DNA of 26,262 nt from Phoronis australis (taxonomy: Eukaryota; Phoronida; Phoronidae): the NCBI GenBank assembly GCA_002633005.1, contig NMRA01000173.1:657076-683337 (forward strand), given 5' to 3'. The notes beneath the pieces are model-generated. The model saw only the letters and a list, made by a program, of their open reading frames with translations. It made no database searches and was not told the DNA's origin. The position numbers and the translations under genes are program-made. This document shows, in pieces, positions 1 through 10,556 of this stretch (position 1 is the first letter of the stretch; each line of letters starts with the position of its first letter).

Positions 1-640
1 CCCCCCCCCCCCCCTACACTGTTGAACATTTCGTAGGAGTGATTTCAGGGGAAGTGACGGACATGAAATGGAACATTCGCTTGCTATTTTTAGGACTCCG
101 AATCGAAGTAACGCATCGCGACTTGATTCATGCTGAGTGTGAGTCGACACGCGAGTAGGTTTCCCAAAATTAATTTTTATTGTCAAGTTGCGAAAGTATT
201 CACCATGTTGGCGAGTAAACTTAGCTTTACCATCGCCAGTGCTGCTCAGAATTCCCCAATTGCGAGGAGCTAACACGAGCCTTGGATGTGAAAATACATA
301 CACATATATTTGTGTATTGACAGAAAATTTTCTTTTGTGCAGTTAACTGCTGTCAAATAGAACCTGTCTTCTGCTGATTCTAGCTTCCTCAGAGTCCTAT
401 TATAAGTTCAGAATGTCACACACTCTTGTTGACACACAACACCACAGCTGCCCAATATCCATTGCAAAAAAGTCATCTAGTTATTACTTGGTGAAAGCCA
501 GGTATCTGCTTTGCCCATCAAGTTGTTTATTACTTGGCCCTGTACCATGTATCTTACTCCTCTCTTTTCTTTGGCTATTTGGACAGCATGGTGCAGGTCT
601 TTTTTTGTCCAGCTGTATGAAATTTACCTACAACATGGAT
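1..640. other. No gene recognised; poly-C at window start
   Basis: The window opens with 14 consecutive C. The rest is AT-rich sequence with scattered stops in all frames. An 80-codon open frame at 413-655 is leucine- and serine-rich, has no recognisable domain and lacks splice-like borders that would suggest an exon, so I do not call it. I see no RNA gene or repeat here. Confidence 0.6.
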
Positions 641-999
641 CTCGCAAGTAACTAGGGGACTACTGTTTTTTGTCATTATCAGGTTCAATATGGCGGTTAT
701 GGCTGACATTTAGTTATCAAAATCGTACTCGAATACTTCTCAGTTCTGAAACACATTTTTTATCACACTGCATTCATAATCAGCACATAGAAAAAGCAAC
801 TCACTGCTACTGATACAAAGTTTCAACGTCTTACTTTCAATATTGCAAATTTTTTATTGAGGTACCTTTAATTTTGTCCACAACTATTTTTTCTAGCAGA
901 GGTTGCAATATGTTTATAATGACGTTAGTTTGAAAATTGTGCGTATTTGTTGACTTTTCATATGAAACTTACATTCAAGATGGTGTCTATGCCTGCCAT

Positions 1000-1900
1000 T
1001 TTATATTTCTCATTTGACTGAGAGGTGTCTCATTCTGTATATGTCGCATTTTTTCGCTTGATCGTCATGAATTAATACACGAAATGTCTCATTAATATTT
1101 CGAGGGCTATTGTTTTTAGCTGAAATCTAGCTAAAAGTAATGCGGTAGTAACCATTTTTCACTGCAATTAACTTGTACGGTTCTTGAGTTATTTAAGATT
1201 TTTCAATTGCTGCTCTCTAATTAATTGAGTTTATTGTGCCGTATCTCAGGTGTCTCTAGACAAGTCTGTCGGAAATTTGGTATGTGGATAGATATCACCA
1301 AGCACTATAAGTATTGTGGAACCCATTTGTTGCTCCAACTTACCGTTCTCGATATATTCAAGATTTGTAGGTCATATGACTTCTTTTATTGACTTATTCC
1401 TCCCTGTACTTTGGTTGGTCCATCATCATATTCGTGGTACAGGTTGCATTTTTGTGTGATAGACGTGAAATTTACACCCAATGTTTATTTTGTCAGTATC
1501 TCTTTAGAGGACTGTTTTTTTGGTTGAAATCGGACACAAGATGGCACTGTAATGCTAATTTTTCTCACAATCCTTTATGGAGCCGTAGCTCTACTGTTCC
1601 TTGACACAACCTTCTGAAATATGGTAAGAAGATAGATGTCCTCATTAACTACCTACAGTGTCTTATTTGTTTATCTTTCCAACATAGTATTCTCAACTTA
1701 TTCAAGATTTGTTGATTTGAGGACTGTTTTTTTGTTGACCGATTCCTCAGGTACACTTAATGGTTTGTCATTTATTATACTTCGGTGTGATAGGCATTGG
1801 GGCCCCCGTGGTTGTTCAGGTGTTCTTGTGTTAGTCGACCTTAGCTTTTAAGTTTTTCTGTCGATTTTGACAATGCTCTCATATTAGATTTCTCTTATTA
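1000..1900. repeat. Degenerate repeat, about 344 bp spacing
   Basis: Two stretches resemble each other: TTCAAGATTTGT occurs near 1357 and again near 1701. In both it is preceded by a CCAAC...TCTC block and followed by T-rich sequence containing GATTCCTC/TATTCCTC, a CACTTTGG/CACTTAATGG-like block and TGTGATAG. AAGATGGTGTC-like and AAGATGGCACT motifs near 978 and 1541 fit the same loose pattern. The similarity is low and was judged by eye. It looks like an old, decayed tandem or dispersed repeat rather than a coding region; the short open frames here (1389-1604, 1636-1851) are probably by-products. Confidence 0.35.
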
Positions 1901-3162
1901 GGCGCTACCTCTCATACTTTTCCAACCAGTGAAGTTCTATGAATTCTTAATACTGGTTGAAAGAACAATACAAGTAGGCACTTGCCAGCCTCCTGTTCGG
2001 CACTGAACACTAGGACCTCGCTAAAGAGCAAGGCTTCACGAAATTACATGAGATATTTTCATATATTTTAAATGAGAACACGTGACTTTGGATGGATTTT
2101 AACTAGGTCCTACCGTAGGTCCTAGCGTTACTGAACGCACGCCATATCGCCTGTGCTTTTATGACTGGCTTCTTTACGTACTTGGGGATTTGTAAACAGA
2201 GATGGCTGTCGGTGATAACCGCCGTCAGTGATAACCGCGGTCAGTGGTAACTGCTGCCTGTTTTGGCAAAATTCTTTCTCTGACTACTCTGGACCCTACG
2301 GACTTAATGCAACATTGAAAATGTTAAACTTTTTCAATGTTTAAATGACAAAAAATGGTGAACTTCAGGGAAAGCGAAGTTAAGCACAATGCAACTGTTG
2401 TTGCTTTGTTGACATGGCCCAACCTAAGCTACCTAAGTAACACAATGAGGCGACATGACTTGGGTGTACACCAACATCATGGTGATCTTAACACCACTAA
2501 AGAATGCAGTGAAATTTGAATGGTGGAGCACGTCATGCTCCTGACGATGACGGATGTATGTGATCGAAGGTCCAGGAATTGATGTAAATTATGTATTCAT
2601 GTGTTTTAAGTTGTCTATGTGTTTGAATTTGAATACTTGGCAGCTGTTACATTGGGTGCCATTAATTCAAGAGCGTGTTTTATTCCAAGCCTATGAGAGG
2701 ATTGCTAGGAATCTAGAATCGTTAGAAGCAAGTGTTTTATTCAACAGCACTTGTCCTCATAAGAATATTTAATCGTCATGGTAACTGTTATGCCAGCAAT
2801 TCAGGAAAAACAATGATCGCAATGTTGAGAGCATTTTAAAGTGATGAGACCTGCAGTTAGAAAAATGCAGAGGGTTGGTTTTATCGCATTTGTGTATGAT
2901 TTGGTGAGATATATCATAGTCATATCTTGCTAAATATTACTGTAGCTATGCAATTTGTTAAGCAAGTCATTTTTCAATAGTATCTTGCAAGTTTTACATC
3001 TAGATTTGATGATGGGAAACATTCTAAGAGAATGTTCAGTCTGATTTTAGTTGACCACAAAAGGAAATTTATCAGATGACTCAACTTGAGTTTTCACAAA
3101 ATATGCTTGAGCACTGTGAATTATATTTTAAGTTTAGTTTTACAGAGGAAATAGTATGTGCT
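1901..3162. other. No gene recognised
   Basis: AT-rich sequence without a convincing open frame. The only structure seen is a 16-bp unit repeated three times at 2205-2252 (core GTCAGTGATAACC) and a direct repeat of TAGGTCCTA around 2105-2125. A 72-codon frame at 2554-2772 has no recognisable domain. Confidence 0.55.
2205..2252. repeat. 16-bp tandem repeat, 3 copies
   Basis: Three adjacent units at 2205-2220, 2221-2236 and 2237-2252 share the pattern GC(T/C/G)GTC(A/G)GTG(A/G)TAAC. They differ at a few positions. Function unknown. Confidence 0.7.
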
Positions 3163-3419
3163 TAATACAATATCAGTGGTATATAGGTGCTCAATAAAAT
3201 ACCAGTCGTGTATAGGTGCTCAATAAAATACCAGTCGTGTATAGGTGCTCAATACAGTACTGGTGATGTACAAGTGTTCGATACAATACCAGTGGTGTAT
3301 GGGTGTTCAATACAATACCAGTGGTGTGTAGGTGCTCAATACGATACCAGTGGTGTGTAGGTGCTCAGTGCAATACCAGTGGTGTGTAGGTGCTCAATAC
3401 AATACCAGTGGTATGTATA
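3163..3419. repeat. 29-bp minisatellite, about 9 copies
   Basis: Units begin at 3163, 3192, 3221, 3250, 3279, 3308, 3337, 3366 and 3395 (the last one partial). The core is AATACCAGTGGTGTGTAGG followed by TGCTCAATAC. Copies 2 and 3 are nearly identical to each other, and copies 5 to 9 form a second subgroup (GTGGTGT instead of GTCGTGT), consistent with local stepwise duplication. The array creates a repetitive minus-strand open frame (part of 3336-3569) that I regard as a by-product. Confidence 0.9.
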
Positions 3420-4113
3420 CAGGAATTCATGTTCACAACTTCTGTATTTACAGTGGTAGTAACCTAGTCTGAAATAGCATGCACACTTCTGATGGGAATC
3501 AAACTGATTTTCATAATCGATGATCGGACAATGACCCGCATCTAGTCTTTTATTACCATCAATAATCATATTTGTATAAAATATTAAAGGGCCATTTTTC
3601 TGCTGTTGAATTCTGGACTAAAGCGCTTTGTGGTTTGAAAATCATGCTCATCCCTGTTCCATTCTTGAGCTCAAGTAATAGCAATCCAAACATGTTCCAT
3701 TTCTGAATTCGCAATTTTAGGATAGGCCAATTCCAATGAACTCTCTAAGTAGTGGATGGTTTTGATGTTCTTGTGAGTGAAATAAAATTGCATCATCATT
3801 AGGAGTGTTATAAGACTGGTTTTATGTTTTAAATATTAAACTTTGAGAAAAATCACTGTAGCAGTTATTTTTATATGTCACAATTTAATCTATTACTTGG
3901 GTTTATTGATATTTGTGTAGTACGCATTATGTTGTAAAATGCTAGGACAGTACTATCATTGGTTATGTATGTCCATTTGTGTAGTACGCATTATATTGTA
4001 ACATCTAAGGTCGGTATTATGTATGCCTGTTTCCGGACATCTCCATATTTGACTAATTAGCTTTCAAAATTGAGCTCTAGTACTTGGTTTCATTTGATTA
4101 TTGTTCAGTTATA
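3420..4113. other. No gene; one 64-bp direct repeat
   Basis: No coding region seen. A 64-bp spaced direct repeat occurs at 3912-3975 and 3976-4030; both copies start with TTTGTGTAGTACGCATTAT, continue TTGTAA, then diverge and re-converge at TTATGTATG. The rest is AT-rich. Confidence 0.6.
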
Positions 4114-4565
4114 CAGACCTGTCAAGTCTCACGCATCTCGCGTGAGTCTCTCGCATTTGGCCACTGCCTCGCGCACTCACGCGAGCCTTAAGCTATCTCA
4201 ATCAAAATGAATTTTTTGGTCGTGAATTTCCAAAAGCCTAGTTTTCTACGCTTATATCATGGTTATATGATCCTTAGCGGTGTTGACGATGAGTCAAGTG
4301 ACATGCGGAGCACTCTGTCACGTAGTACACATTATTATGGGTATTCTTTATTATAAAGACGATGTAATATCGTTTTCATGAAATAAAATGTTTTTTTATT
4401 AATTTAATATGACTAGTTAAGTCTTATATTTTAGGTTATATCAAGTTTGATAATTAGTGAAGATATCGCCAGGAACCTCAAGCAAAATTTGAGTAAATTT
4501 GTCCAATCTCAAGCAAAATTTCAATCAACCTCCAGCAAAGTTGTTATAACCCCTTGGCAGGTCTG
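4114..4565. mobile_element. MITE-like element with 13-bp inverted ends
   Basis: The left end CAGACCTGTCAAG (4114-4126) is matched by the inverted right end CTTGGCAGGTCTG (4553-4565), one mismatch in 13. The left subterminal region carries alternating CTCACGC / GCGTGAG / CTCGCGC words around 4128-4190, and the right subterminal region repeats CAAGCAAAATTT and related CAGCAAAG words at 4480-4545. No open frame inside could be a transposase, so this would be a non-autonomous element. A target-site duplication is not clear. Class not assigned. Confidence 0.55.
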
Positions 4566-4676
4566 GTTGTAGTTACCATACGCCCATCACTAAAGTACAC
4601 CTACAATTGGTATTACATTGAGGTTGTATGCTGAGCGTTGACTACGTAGTATGTATGCATTTTGGTTTCTTTAGTG

Positions 4677-5035
4677 CCGTTTACACAAAAAAAGTTCACA
4701 CCGATCAGCTGAATCGGAACGAGATGTTCTAGCGCAAGTATGTATGTAAACAAGATTGACCTGGAGAAAATTGACAACTTTTGCCAGCCGTTTGTGAAGT
4801 AGAGCAATTTGCACTGGATCATCTTGTTCCATGTCAATTATATGTCTAAATGCAAAACTGGGGCAAGGCGGAAAGGAACTGGGGCAAGGCGGAAAGGAAC
4901 TGCGCTTGTATAATGATCTACATACGGGTTCTCTGTTTCTACAACTCCCGCCATTTGTAAACCTGCACATGTACGTGACCATCTGTAGCCTACAACTTCG
5001 TCTTGCCCCAGTTATTGACTTGTGTGTGTAAACGG
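4677..5035. mobile_element. Putative short inverted-repeat element
   Basis: CCGTTTACACA at 4677-4687 is matched exactly, inverted, by TGTGTAAACGG at 5025-5035. A further TGTAAAC copy lies at 4745-4751. The interval has no convincing gene; its short open frames on both strands overlap one another. Just outside and inside it, TTGTTCC(A/G)TGTCA...ATGTCTAAATG is repeated (4825-4852 and 5056-5098), suggesting that the real element may be longer than the inverted pair. Confidence 0.4.
4856..4897. repeat. 21-bp perfect tandem duplication
   Basis: Two identical adjacent copies of a 21-bp unit (core CTGGGGCAAGGCGGAAAGG) at 4856-4876 and 4877-4897. Confidence 0.9.
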
Positions 5036-5039
5036 TCGC

Positions 5040-6814
5040 TTGACACAGATCAATTTGTTCCGTGTCAGTTGGCCCAGGCCAAAAGTTGATGTCTAAATGG
5101 GACTTTGTCTGTCAACTTTATGTATGTACATCTTAATTGACTGCTGACTATTTTGTTATGTCTCTTGGAGGGTCCTTGGCGACTTACTCTTGTGTCTATC
5201 CACCTTTGTGGGATGTTCTGAGGTCTTTTTTCGATATAGTCGTAAGGCCCTTTCCTACTGACTAACTCCAGTGTTAGCGGAGTGTCGACGTAAACTGCAA
5301 CAGTAACTTGAACCGTTGGTACTGGCTTCAGTAGTTAACGGATGTCGACATGTGCTGCTGTTGTCATCGAAGTAGCCGTAAGGTGGCACTGATGCATCGT
5401 GTGCACACCAAGATTTCTGTATGTGACAATTTGGGAACATTTACATGTGCTAATTGACATAAAACTGATTTCTAATTCGTGAATTGGTGATTATTTGAGC
5501 AAAATATAAGTGACTATTAGCGATGACACTGCCCTTAAATTGTTGACGATAACAGTGGTCCCCTAGCAATAACTTCGATGGGACCGAACTTGACCGGTCA
5601 TACTGCACTGCAGCATCGATGCTCCGCTGTTAGATCCACCTGTTTACTGCGAACTTAACTGCCACTGTTAACTTCGATCCAGGACTGAGGTTAACCGTTC
5701 ATACTGAATGCAACTCCCCAAAACATCGAGGTGTATGAAAGGGCCTATTTATGAAGTTGCACCTGGCAATTGGACTGAAACAGTCTGGTCCAAACGTCAT
5801 ATGTATGAAAAATGTATGAAAATATACATGACAATCAGACTGTGTAGACAGTTGGGTACAAAAATCATATGTAACAATGCATGTGACAATCGGACTATGT
5901 AGACAGTTGGGTACAAAAGTCATACCGGGTCTTAATTGGGTGTGAAATCTTTTGGTGTTATATTTTAGTATAAATTAATACATGTCCATTTCTGGAAAGG
6001 CATTTTTTCGCATCATAATCTGTTCTGGCGTGTATTTCATCCACGGAACACTTACATAAATGGCCCGCATTTTCATACTAGTGAGCCAATACAATAACCT
6101 ACTCATGTATCGATCATTTGTGTTTGTTCTAGGAAGGTGAATGCATATCAAAGATGCGGGCTTTTTAACACACGCTAGGGAAACAATGGGTAAAGCAGAA
6201 AACATCTCACTCCATGACAACCAGGGATCTGTATTTTTATGTGCACAGACAAGCACACACATATGGGTGCATTTTGCCATCATTTGACATCCGCTGTTGT
6301 TTCTCCACCCTTGATGGATGTTTGGCTGGGAAATTTAGCAGACATGTGCCAGTCATAGATGAAACAGCACAAGAATTTTCAGACCAATACGACTTCCGCT
6401 CTGTCCTCTAATGTCAACTTTAATTATTTACGTTTTCCCCTGTATCTTCTGAGTTCCTTGATGGTTTTTCACGAAATGTTCAACTAGGTTTCTATTATTT
6501 AGGAGATGATGGATTTGTTTGTTATCTTGTGTAACACGTTTTTTGTTTTGGGAACTGGTTTTTAGCTGTCCACATCTCTATCAGTCAAACCACTCATTAT
6601 GAAAGTTAGCATGCATATTCCAGTTGGGAAAAGCAATGATGAACAGGTGCTTTGGCATGCCTTAAGTAATTTATTTGAATATTCATGTCCCACTTGTAAT
6701 GCGTATACATTCATTCAAAGTGGAGTGCCATTACTTGTAGGGCTGCCTGAATATCTTGGACCTCTTAAGTGATGCATGTTTGATTTTTCAACCTATAGTT
6801 CGACTTAAAAAAAT
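5040..6814. other. No gene; 55-bp duplication at 5826-5925
   Basis: No open frame here has a recognisable domain. A spaced duplication with 55-bp period is visible: GACAATC(A/G)GACT(G/A)TGTAGAC then AGTTGGGTACAAAA at 5830 and again at 5885. Around 6410-6620 there are words resembling the CTAGTGG family described at 7180 (for example GTATCTTCTGAGTTCCTTGATGG and CTATCAGTCAAACC), probably a divergent copy. Confidence 0.55.
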
Positions 6815-6926
6815 TTCGCCACACAAAAAGACGCCACAAAAAGTCGCCACAAAAAGTCGCCACAAAAAGTCGCCACAAAGTCGCCAAAAAAAGTTGCCAC
6901 CAAAAGTCGCCACAAAAAGTCGCCAC
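6815..6926. repeat. 13-bp array, GTCGCCACAAAAA
   Basis: About nine degenerate copies of GTCGCCACAAAAA in a row; variants include GACGCCAC, a shortened AAAGTCGCC and GTTGCCACCAAAA. It leaves open frames on both strands (lysine/histidine-rich on +, tryptophan/phenylalanine-rich on -) with no sign of being genes. Confidence 0.9.
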
Positions 6927-7179
6927 TGCGAGTGTCAAACAGTAATTCCCTCTAAATTCATTGACTTCCAAACTTTAAATTACTAACAGTTTTCCAAAAA
7001 ATCGGGCAAGATCAGTCAAATAGTTGCCACCAGTGTATGCTATCATCTGCCTTCTATGTTACTTTGTTGGCGTGAGGAATTGAGTTAGTGAGAGAATGTA
7101 CATTTACGGGAAGAAACTGGACATGTAGGCGCAAGATACTGAGAATGGGACATGTTACGACTGTACGACCTTTTTATGC

Positions 7180-7735
7180 GCCCACATATTTATATGTCGA
7201 CGCATTATGCCGCCATCTCCGTCTGTCCGGGCGGCGTCCAGCGTCCGCTGCTCTATCTCCAAAACCCTTTGACATACGTTCATGAAATTTGGCACATATG
7301 TTCCATTCATGAATGGGACGGCATGTGCGAACTTTCGGACGGATCCGACTACCGGTGTGCCCCCTAGTGGCAATTTTAGTTTTTTACGCTTACCTTTGTA
7401 TCTTCAAAAGTCCTGGACGGATTTTCATGAAATTTGGTATGTAGGCATCTATTAGTGAGTTGACGCTATCCTCCCGTTTTCGGATGGATTCGACATAGTT
7501 TGCACCACCTGGTGGCCACTTTTAGTGTTTTCAAGTCTGTTTTTGTGCGTCCACCCCTCTATCAACCAAACCGCTCAAAGGATGATTGTGAAAATTGGCA
7601 TGTATATGCTTACTATGTAGAGGACAGTTGACGATGATTTTCCGACGATTTCGACTACTGTGATGCCTCCTAGTGGCAGTTTTGTTTTTTTTTGCGCCTA
7701 TGGCTGTATCTCCTAAACCGTTCNAAATTGGCAAA
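7180..7735. repeat. CTAGTGG-family dispersed repeat, block A
   Basis: Repeated landmarks in order: TGCCCCCTAGTGGCAATTTT at about 7359, GCACCACCTGGTGGCCACTT at about 7501, and GATGCCTCCTAGTGGCAGTT at about 7661. Between them lie conserved words such as TGTATCTTC/TGTATCTCC, GGATTTTCATGAAATTTGG and CTATCAACCAAACCGCTCA. The spacing suggests a dimeric unit of about 300 bp made of two related halves of about 150 bp. The same landmarks recur at 23040-23960. Short open frames inside are by-products. The block ends at an N (7724), which seems to replace expected repeat sequence. Confidence 0.75.
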
Positions 7736-7740
7736 CCCAA

Positions 7741-7864
7741 AAAATCGGGGGTGGGCGGTTAACTAGACATGGGCGCTTAAACGTGAAATTTCAAGAAATC
7801 CAGGGTGGACGGTTAACTGAACATGGGCGCTTATTATGACAGGCAACTGCCCTGGGCGGTTAAT
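7741..7864 (+). repeat. Iteron cluster 1 (GGGCGSTTAA)
   Basis: Five copies of a decamer close to GGGCG(G/C)TTAA at about 7753, 7770, 7808 (GGACGGTTAA), 7823 and 7855, all in + orientation. GTGGGCGGTTAAC and CATGGGCGCTTAA alternate, giving a paired unit preceded by AAATCGGGGG or AAATCCAGGG. Similar clusters follow at 9863-10080 (same orientation) and 10557-10680 (inverted). Clustered short motifs near inverted ends are typical of transposase-binding subterminal repeats; that reading is inference. Confidence 0.7.
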
Positions 7865-9862
7865 CTTACCTCGTAATCCAAGTCCCAACAGCACACACAC
7901 GTACTCAGAACGCGTAGCATTTTTCAAAGAGCTTTAACGTCACGTCGCCACATGACGGAAATATGTCATAACAGCGGATGATCCCAACAAAGGTTCTCTT
8001 GCCCTCAGATTAGTTATTCACTATTAAATTTACAGAATTGCTGAGTAATAGCCCCGTGCCGTCCTGCGGTCTTGTTACTTTGCCCTGTAGAGCGCAGACG
8101 ACCAGTGACCACGCAGCGTCAACTTTGATTGCTACTATTTCAAGGTGATCTTGCTAAAGTGCGCGCGTGCAAGCTTCACGCGTTGCAGAGGTCACCTCGT
8201 ACTAGCTGTCAAGTTCATAGAGAGCAGTTGTAATTCAGATGTTTTTTGTGTTTGGAATGTTTATAGTCAACACTCCGTGACTCAATGACATTTTCTGCGT
8301 ATGGTTCTGCGGCTAGCTGTTTTATCTCGACCGCCTGGCATTGCTCACTTGCCGTTGCGCAAAACATGCTCGGCAAAGAAGTAAGACAAGAATCGGGGTT
8401 AAGCTTCCATGAGCCACTCGTCAATCAAGAATAAAATTTTGAGCCACGGCATAAATATGTGATAAAACATCACAAAACAACGATGTTTCAATTCATTCTT
8501 AGACGATCACCTTACCAAACTTCGTGGTGGAAAAACATATTTTATATGCAAGATGTCCAGATCCTATTTATATCACCTACAATATCGCACTGCCGCACTG
8601 TTCGGTCCCGCTGTTAGCGCGCAATGTCTCATTCGGCTGACAATCGTGATTTGGAAATGCCGTCAAGTAATATAACGGCCTCTTTCAATACGCGTCTCGT
8701 TTTTTATGGCCGCAATAGCGGCGGGATTCAGCACGCACGTAGGGCCTACGTGTGAGTCACCTGTCAATCACACGTTGGTGTCAAGGAATATACACTCCAA
8801 AGTGTTGGAACTTGCGCGCGTGCACCACTACTAACTCACACATCAAAATAGAATAGCGACAGTCCTAAGGAACAGGCTGAACGGGCATGACTATGTACTT
8901 TTAAGCGGTTGTTACGAAAGACCCAGTTCTTTAGGATATCCCTCCGTTGCCAATGTTCCTCAAAACTGCGATGTCAAGTCAATTCATCGGATGTTTCCCG
9001 GCTGGATGCTCCCTAAGCCCATGCCCGTAGCTAGCTGCGTGCACCTCCTACCCACTAATGCCAAATTTCAGTCAATCTACGCCGTAGATATTTCAGACTC
9101 GAATGGTAAGAATTTTTGTTCAGGCTGGAACTGGCCAATGTATAAACAAAATTATTCTGGATGGCTAAAAAGGGAATGAGGAAACGATAATTCACACAGT
9201 CACAGGGGCTGACGCAAGAAAAAATAAAAAACAGCCAGCGACAGTAGTTAAATCTGCTAACGCCAGTTTGACTGAGATGCAATAAGCGAAAAACAAAATT
9301 TGACTAGCAGTTTTTTATTACTTCAAGATCATACAAAAACATACATTATTGCCAACCTTTGAATTCAGAAATCGATAGGCAGCAACGAAATCGGTAACCC
9401 AGTAAGGCACTTGTACTGTCCTTTCGGTCGCCACACGTCCTCTATAACCCGGCAGTTACATTCATCAAAATGAGAATTTGACATCTTTCCGCGAGTTGTG
9501 AGATTTTTTCAAAATACGAGAGCTTCCCACCTTAAGAGAATTTGGAGGGTTGGCAAAACCATTGTCTCATTTGTTTGGCCTGATTTTTTCGAATATATAT
9601 TTTATCTAGTGCACTGCAGACCGAAACTCAGTGCGGCAGACAAAGTCGCTGCAGACGGAGGTTTTGACGCCGGCGGCGTTCTTAAACTTTGCAAACATGG
9701 AAAGAAAATAAAGTGACAAAAACGTTAAAGTATTATATTTTGAAGTGAGTCCATGACCCAAGACAATAACTCCTTACTTGTATTGTAATTCACATTGCTA
9801 AACCACCGTCTCGGAGACCCAGCGTTGTTACGCTCATTGTGATCATTGACCTTTTTGTAAAA
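7865..9862. other. CpG-richer 2-kb interval without a clear gene
   Basis: This interval between iteron clusters 1 and 2 has visibly more CpG than its surroundings. GCGCGCGTGCA occurs twice (8161-8171 and 8814-8824), a perfect palindrome sits at 8736-8752, and an AP-1-like TGAGTCA follows directly. Open frames at 8215-8424 (-), 8991-9179 (+) and 9498-9716 (+) show no domain. It could be the interior of a decayed non-autonomous transposon or a CpG-island-like regulatory region; I cannot decide. Confidence 0.4.
8736..8759. promoter_or_regulatory. Palindrome CACGTAGG-G-CCTACGTG plus AP-1-like site
   Basis: 8736-8752 is a palindrome with perfect 8-bp arms around one central base. It is followed immediately by TGAGTCA (8753-8759), the consensus of AP-1/bZIP sites, and then CACCTGTCAATCA. 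Clustered recognition-site-like words in CpG-richer DNA suggest a possible regulatory element, but no adjacent gene start is identified. Confidence 0.25.
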
Positions 9863-10080
9863 GTCGGGGAATCACCGTTTCCTTAGCATGGGCGCTAAAT
9901 CTTCATTCTTTAAAAGTCGGGGATGGGCGCTTAACTGAGAGGTGGGCGCTTAACTGGAAATGTTCAAAAATCGCAGGGGGCGCTTAACCGAGCAGTGGGC
10001 GGTTAAATTGAAAATCCAACTAAAGTAGGGGGTGGGCGGTTAACCGAGCATGGGCGTTAACCCGAACGTTTACGGTATTT
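9863..10080 (+). repeat. Iteron cluster 2, ending in TACGGTATTT
   Basis: About seven copies of GGGCG(G/C)TTAA or close variants (GGGCGCTAAA near 9890, GGGCGTTAAC near 10053), all + orientation, interspersed with AAAGTCGGGG-like spacers. The cluster finishes with CCCGAACGTTTACGGTATTT (10061-10080). The last ten bases have an exact inverted match at 10557-10566, so 10080 is a good candidate for the outer end of a DNA transposon extending to the left. Confidence 0.7.
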
Positions 10081-10556
10081 CATGCCTGTGGAAACATATG
10101 TTGTGAAGCAGTCTTTATCTCTTAGTGAATAATTTCATGTAAAGTTGAGCACCAGCTGCCTGGTGCTTGGCTGTAACTAGCTGTAACAAGTTAAAACTTG
10201 CTGTGCTTGGCTGTAACTGTAGCTTAATAAGTTAAAAATTTCCAGCCCTCCTTTACTCTTCTTAGAGAAGTCAAAATCTAATGATCACGGCCTAAACTGA
10301 AATTTCACTCCGCTACAAGGACTGTGTATTTTACCATGGAACCCACATTATACATTTGTACTAACTTGTGGTGCAATGTACTGTGTCATCGAGGCTATCC
10401 TGGTTTCAGTTACTGTCACTGTTGTGATACTTTATTTAGAGACAATGGATTTCCGCGATTACTGATAGCAGACGGAGTTCCTGGGTTCTGGCTACTTTAT
10501 CGGAATCTGAGGTTTCGAACAGACTTCACATATTCCTGTAGTACATGTCATGTTTC
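10081..10556. other. Interval between two outward-facing element ends
   Basis: No gene seen. A local duplication is present near 10165-10235, where GTGCTTGGCTGTAACT(A) and a following AAGTTAAAA are repeated. A 132-codon + frame (10324-10722) runs through here into the inverted iteron cluster, which argues against it being a gene. Confidence 0.45.

Noticed and set aside
2370-2392. GCGAAGTTAAGCAC word recalling an internal segment of 5S rRNA
   Set aside because: Only this short word matches; the flanking 5S sequence and promoter boxes are absent.
3163-3419. CRISPR-like array
   Set aside because: Units are contiguous and diverging with no unique spacers, in a eukaryotic context; it is a minisatellite.
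4671-4982. 103-codon minus-strand frame
   Set aside because: It coincides almost exactly with the inverted-repeat element and includes a perfect 21-bp duplication; better explained as repeat DNA.
7741-10080. Clusters 1 and 2 as the two terminal inverted repeats of one element
   Set aside because: Both clusters have the same orientation, so they are direct repeats; only cluster 3 is inverted.
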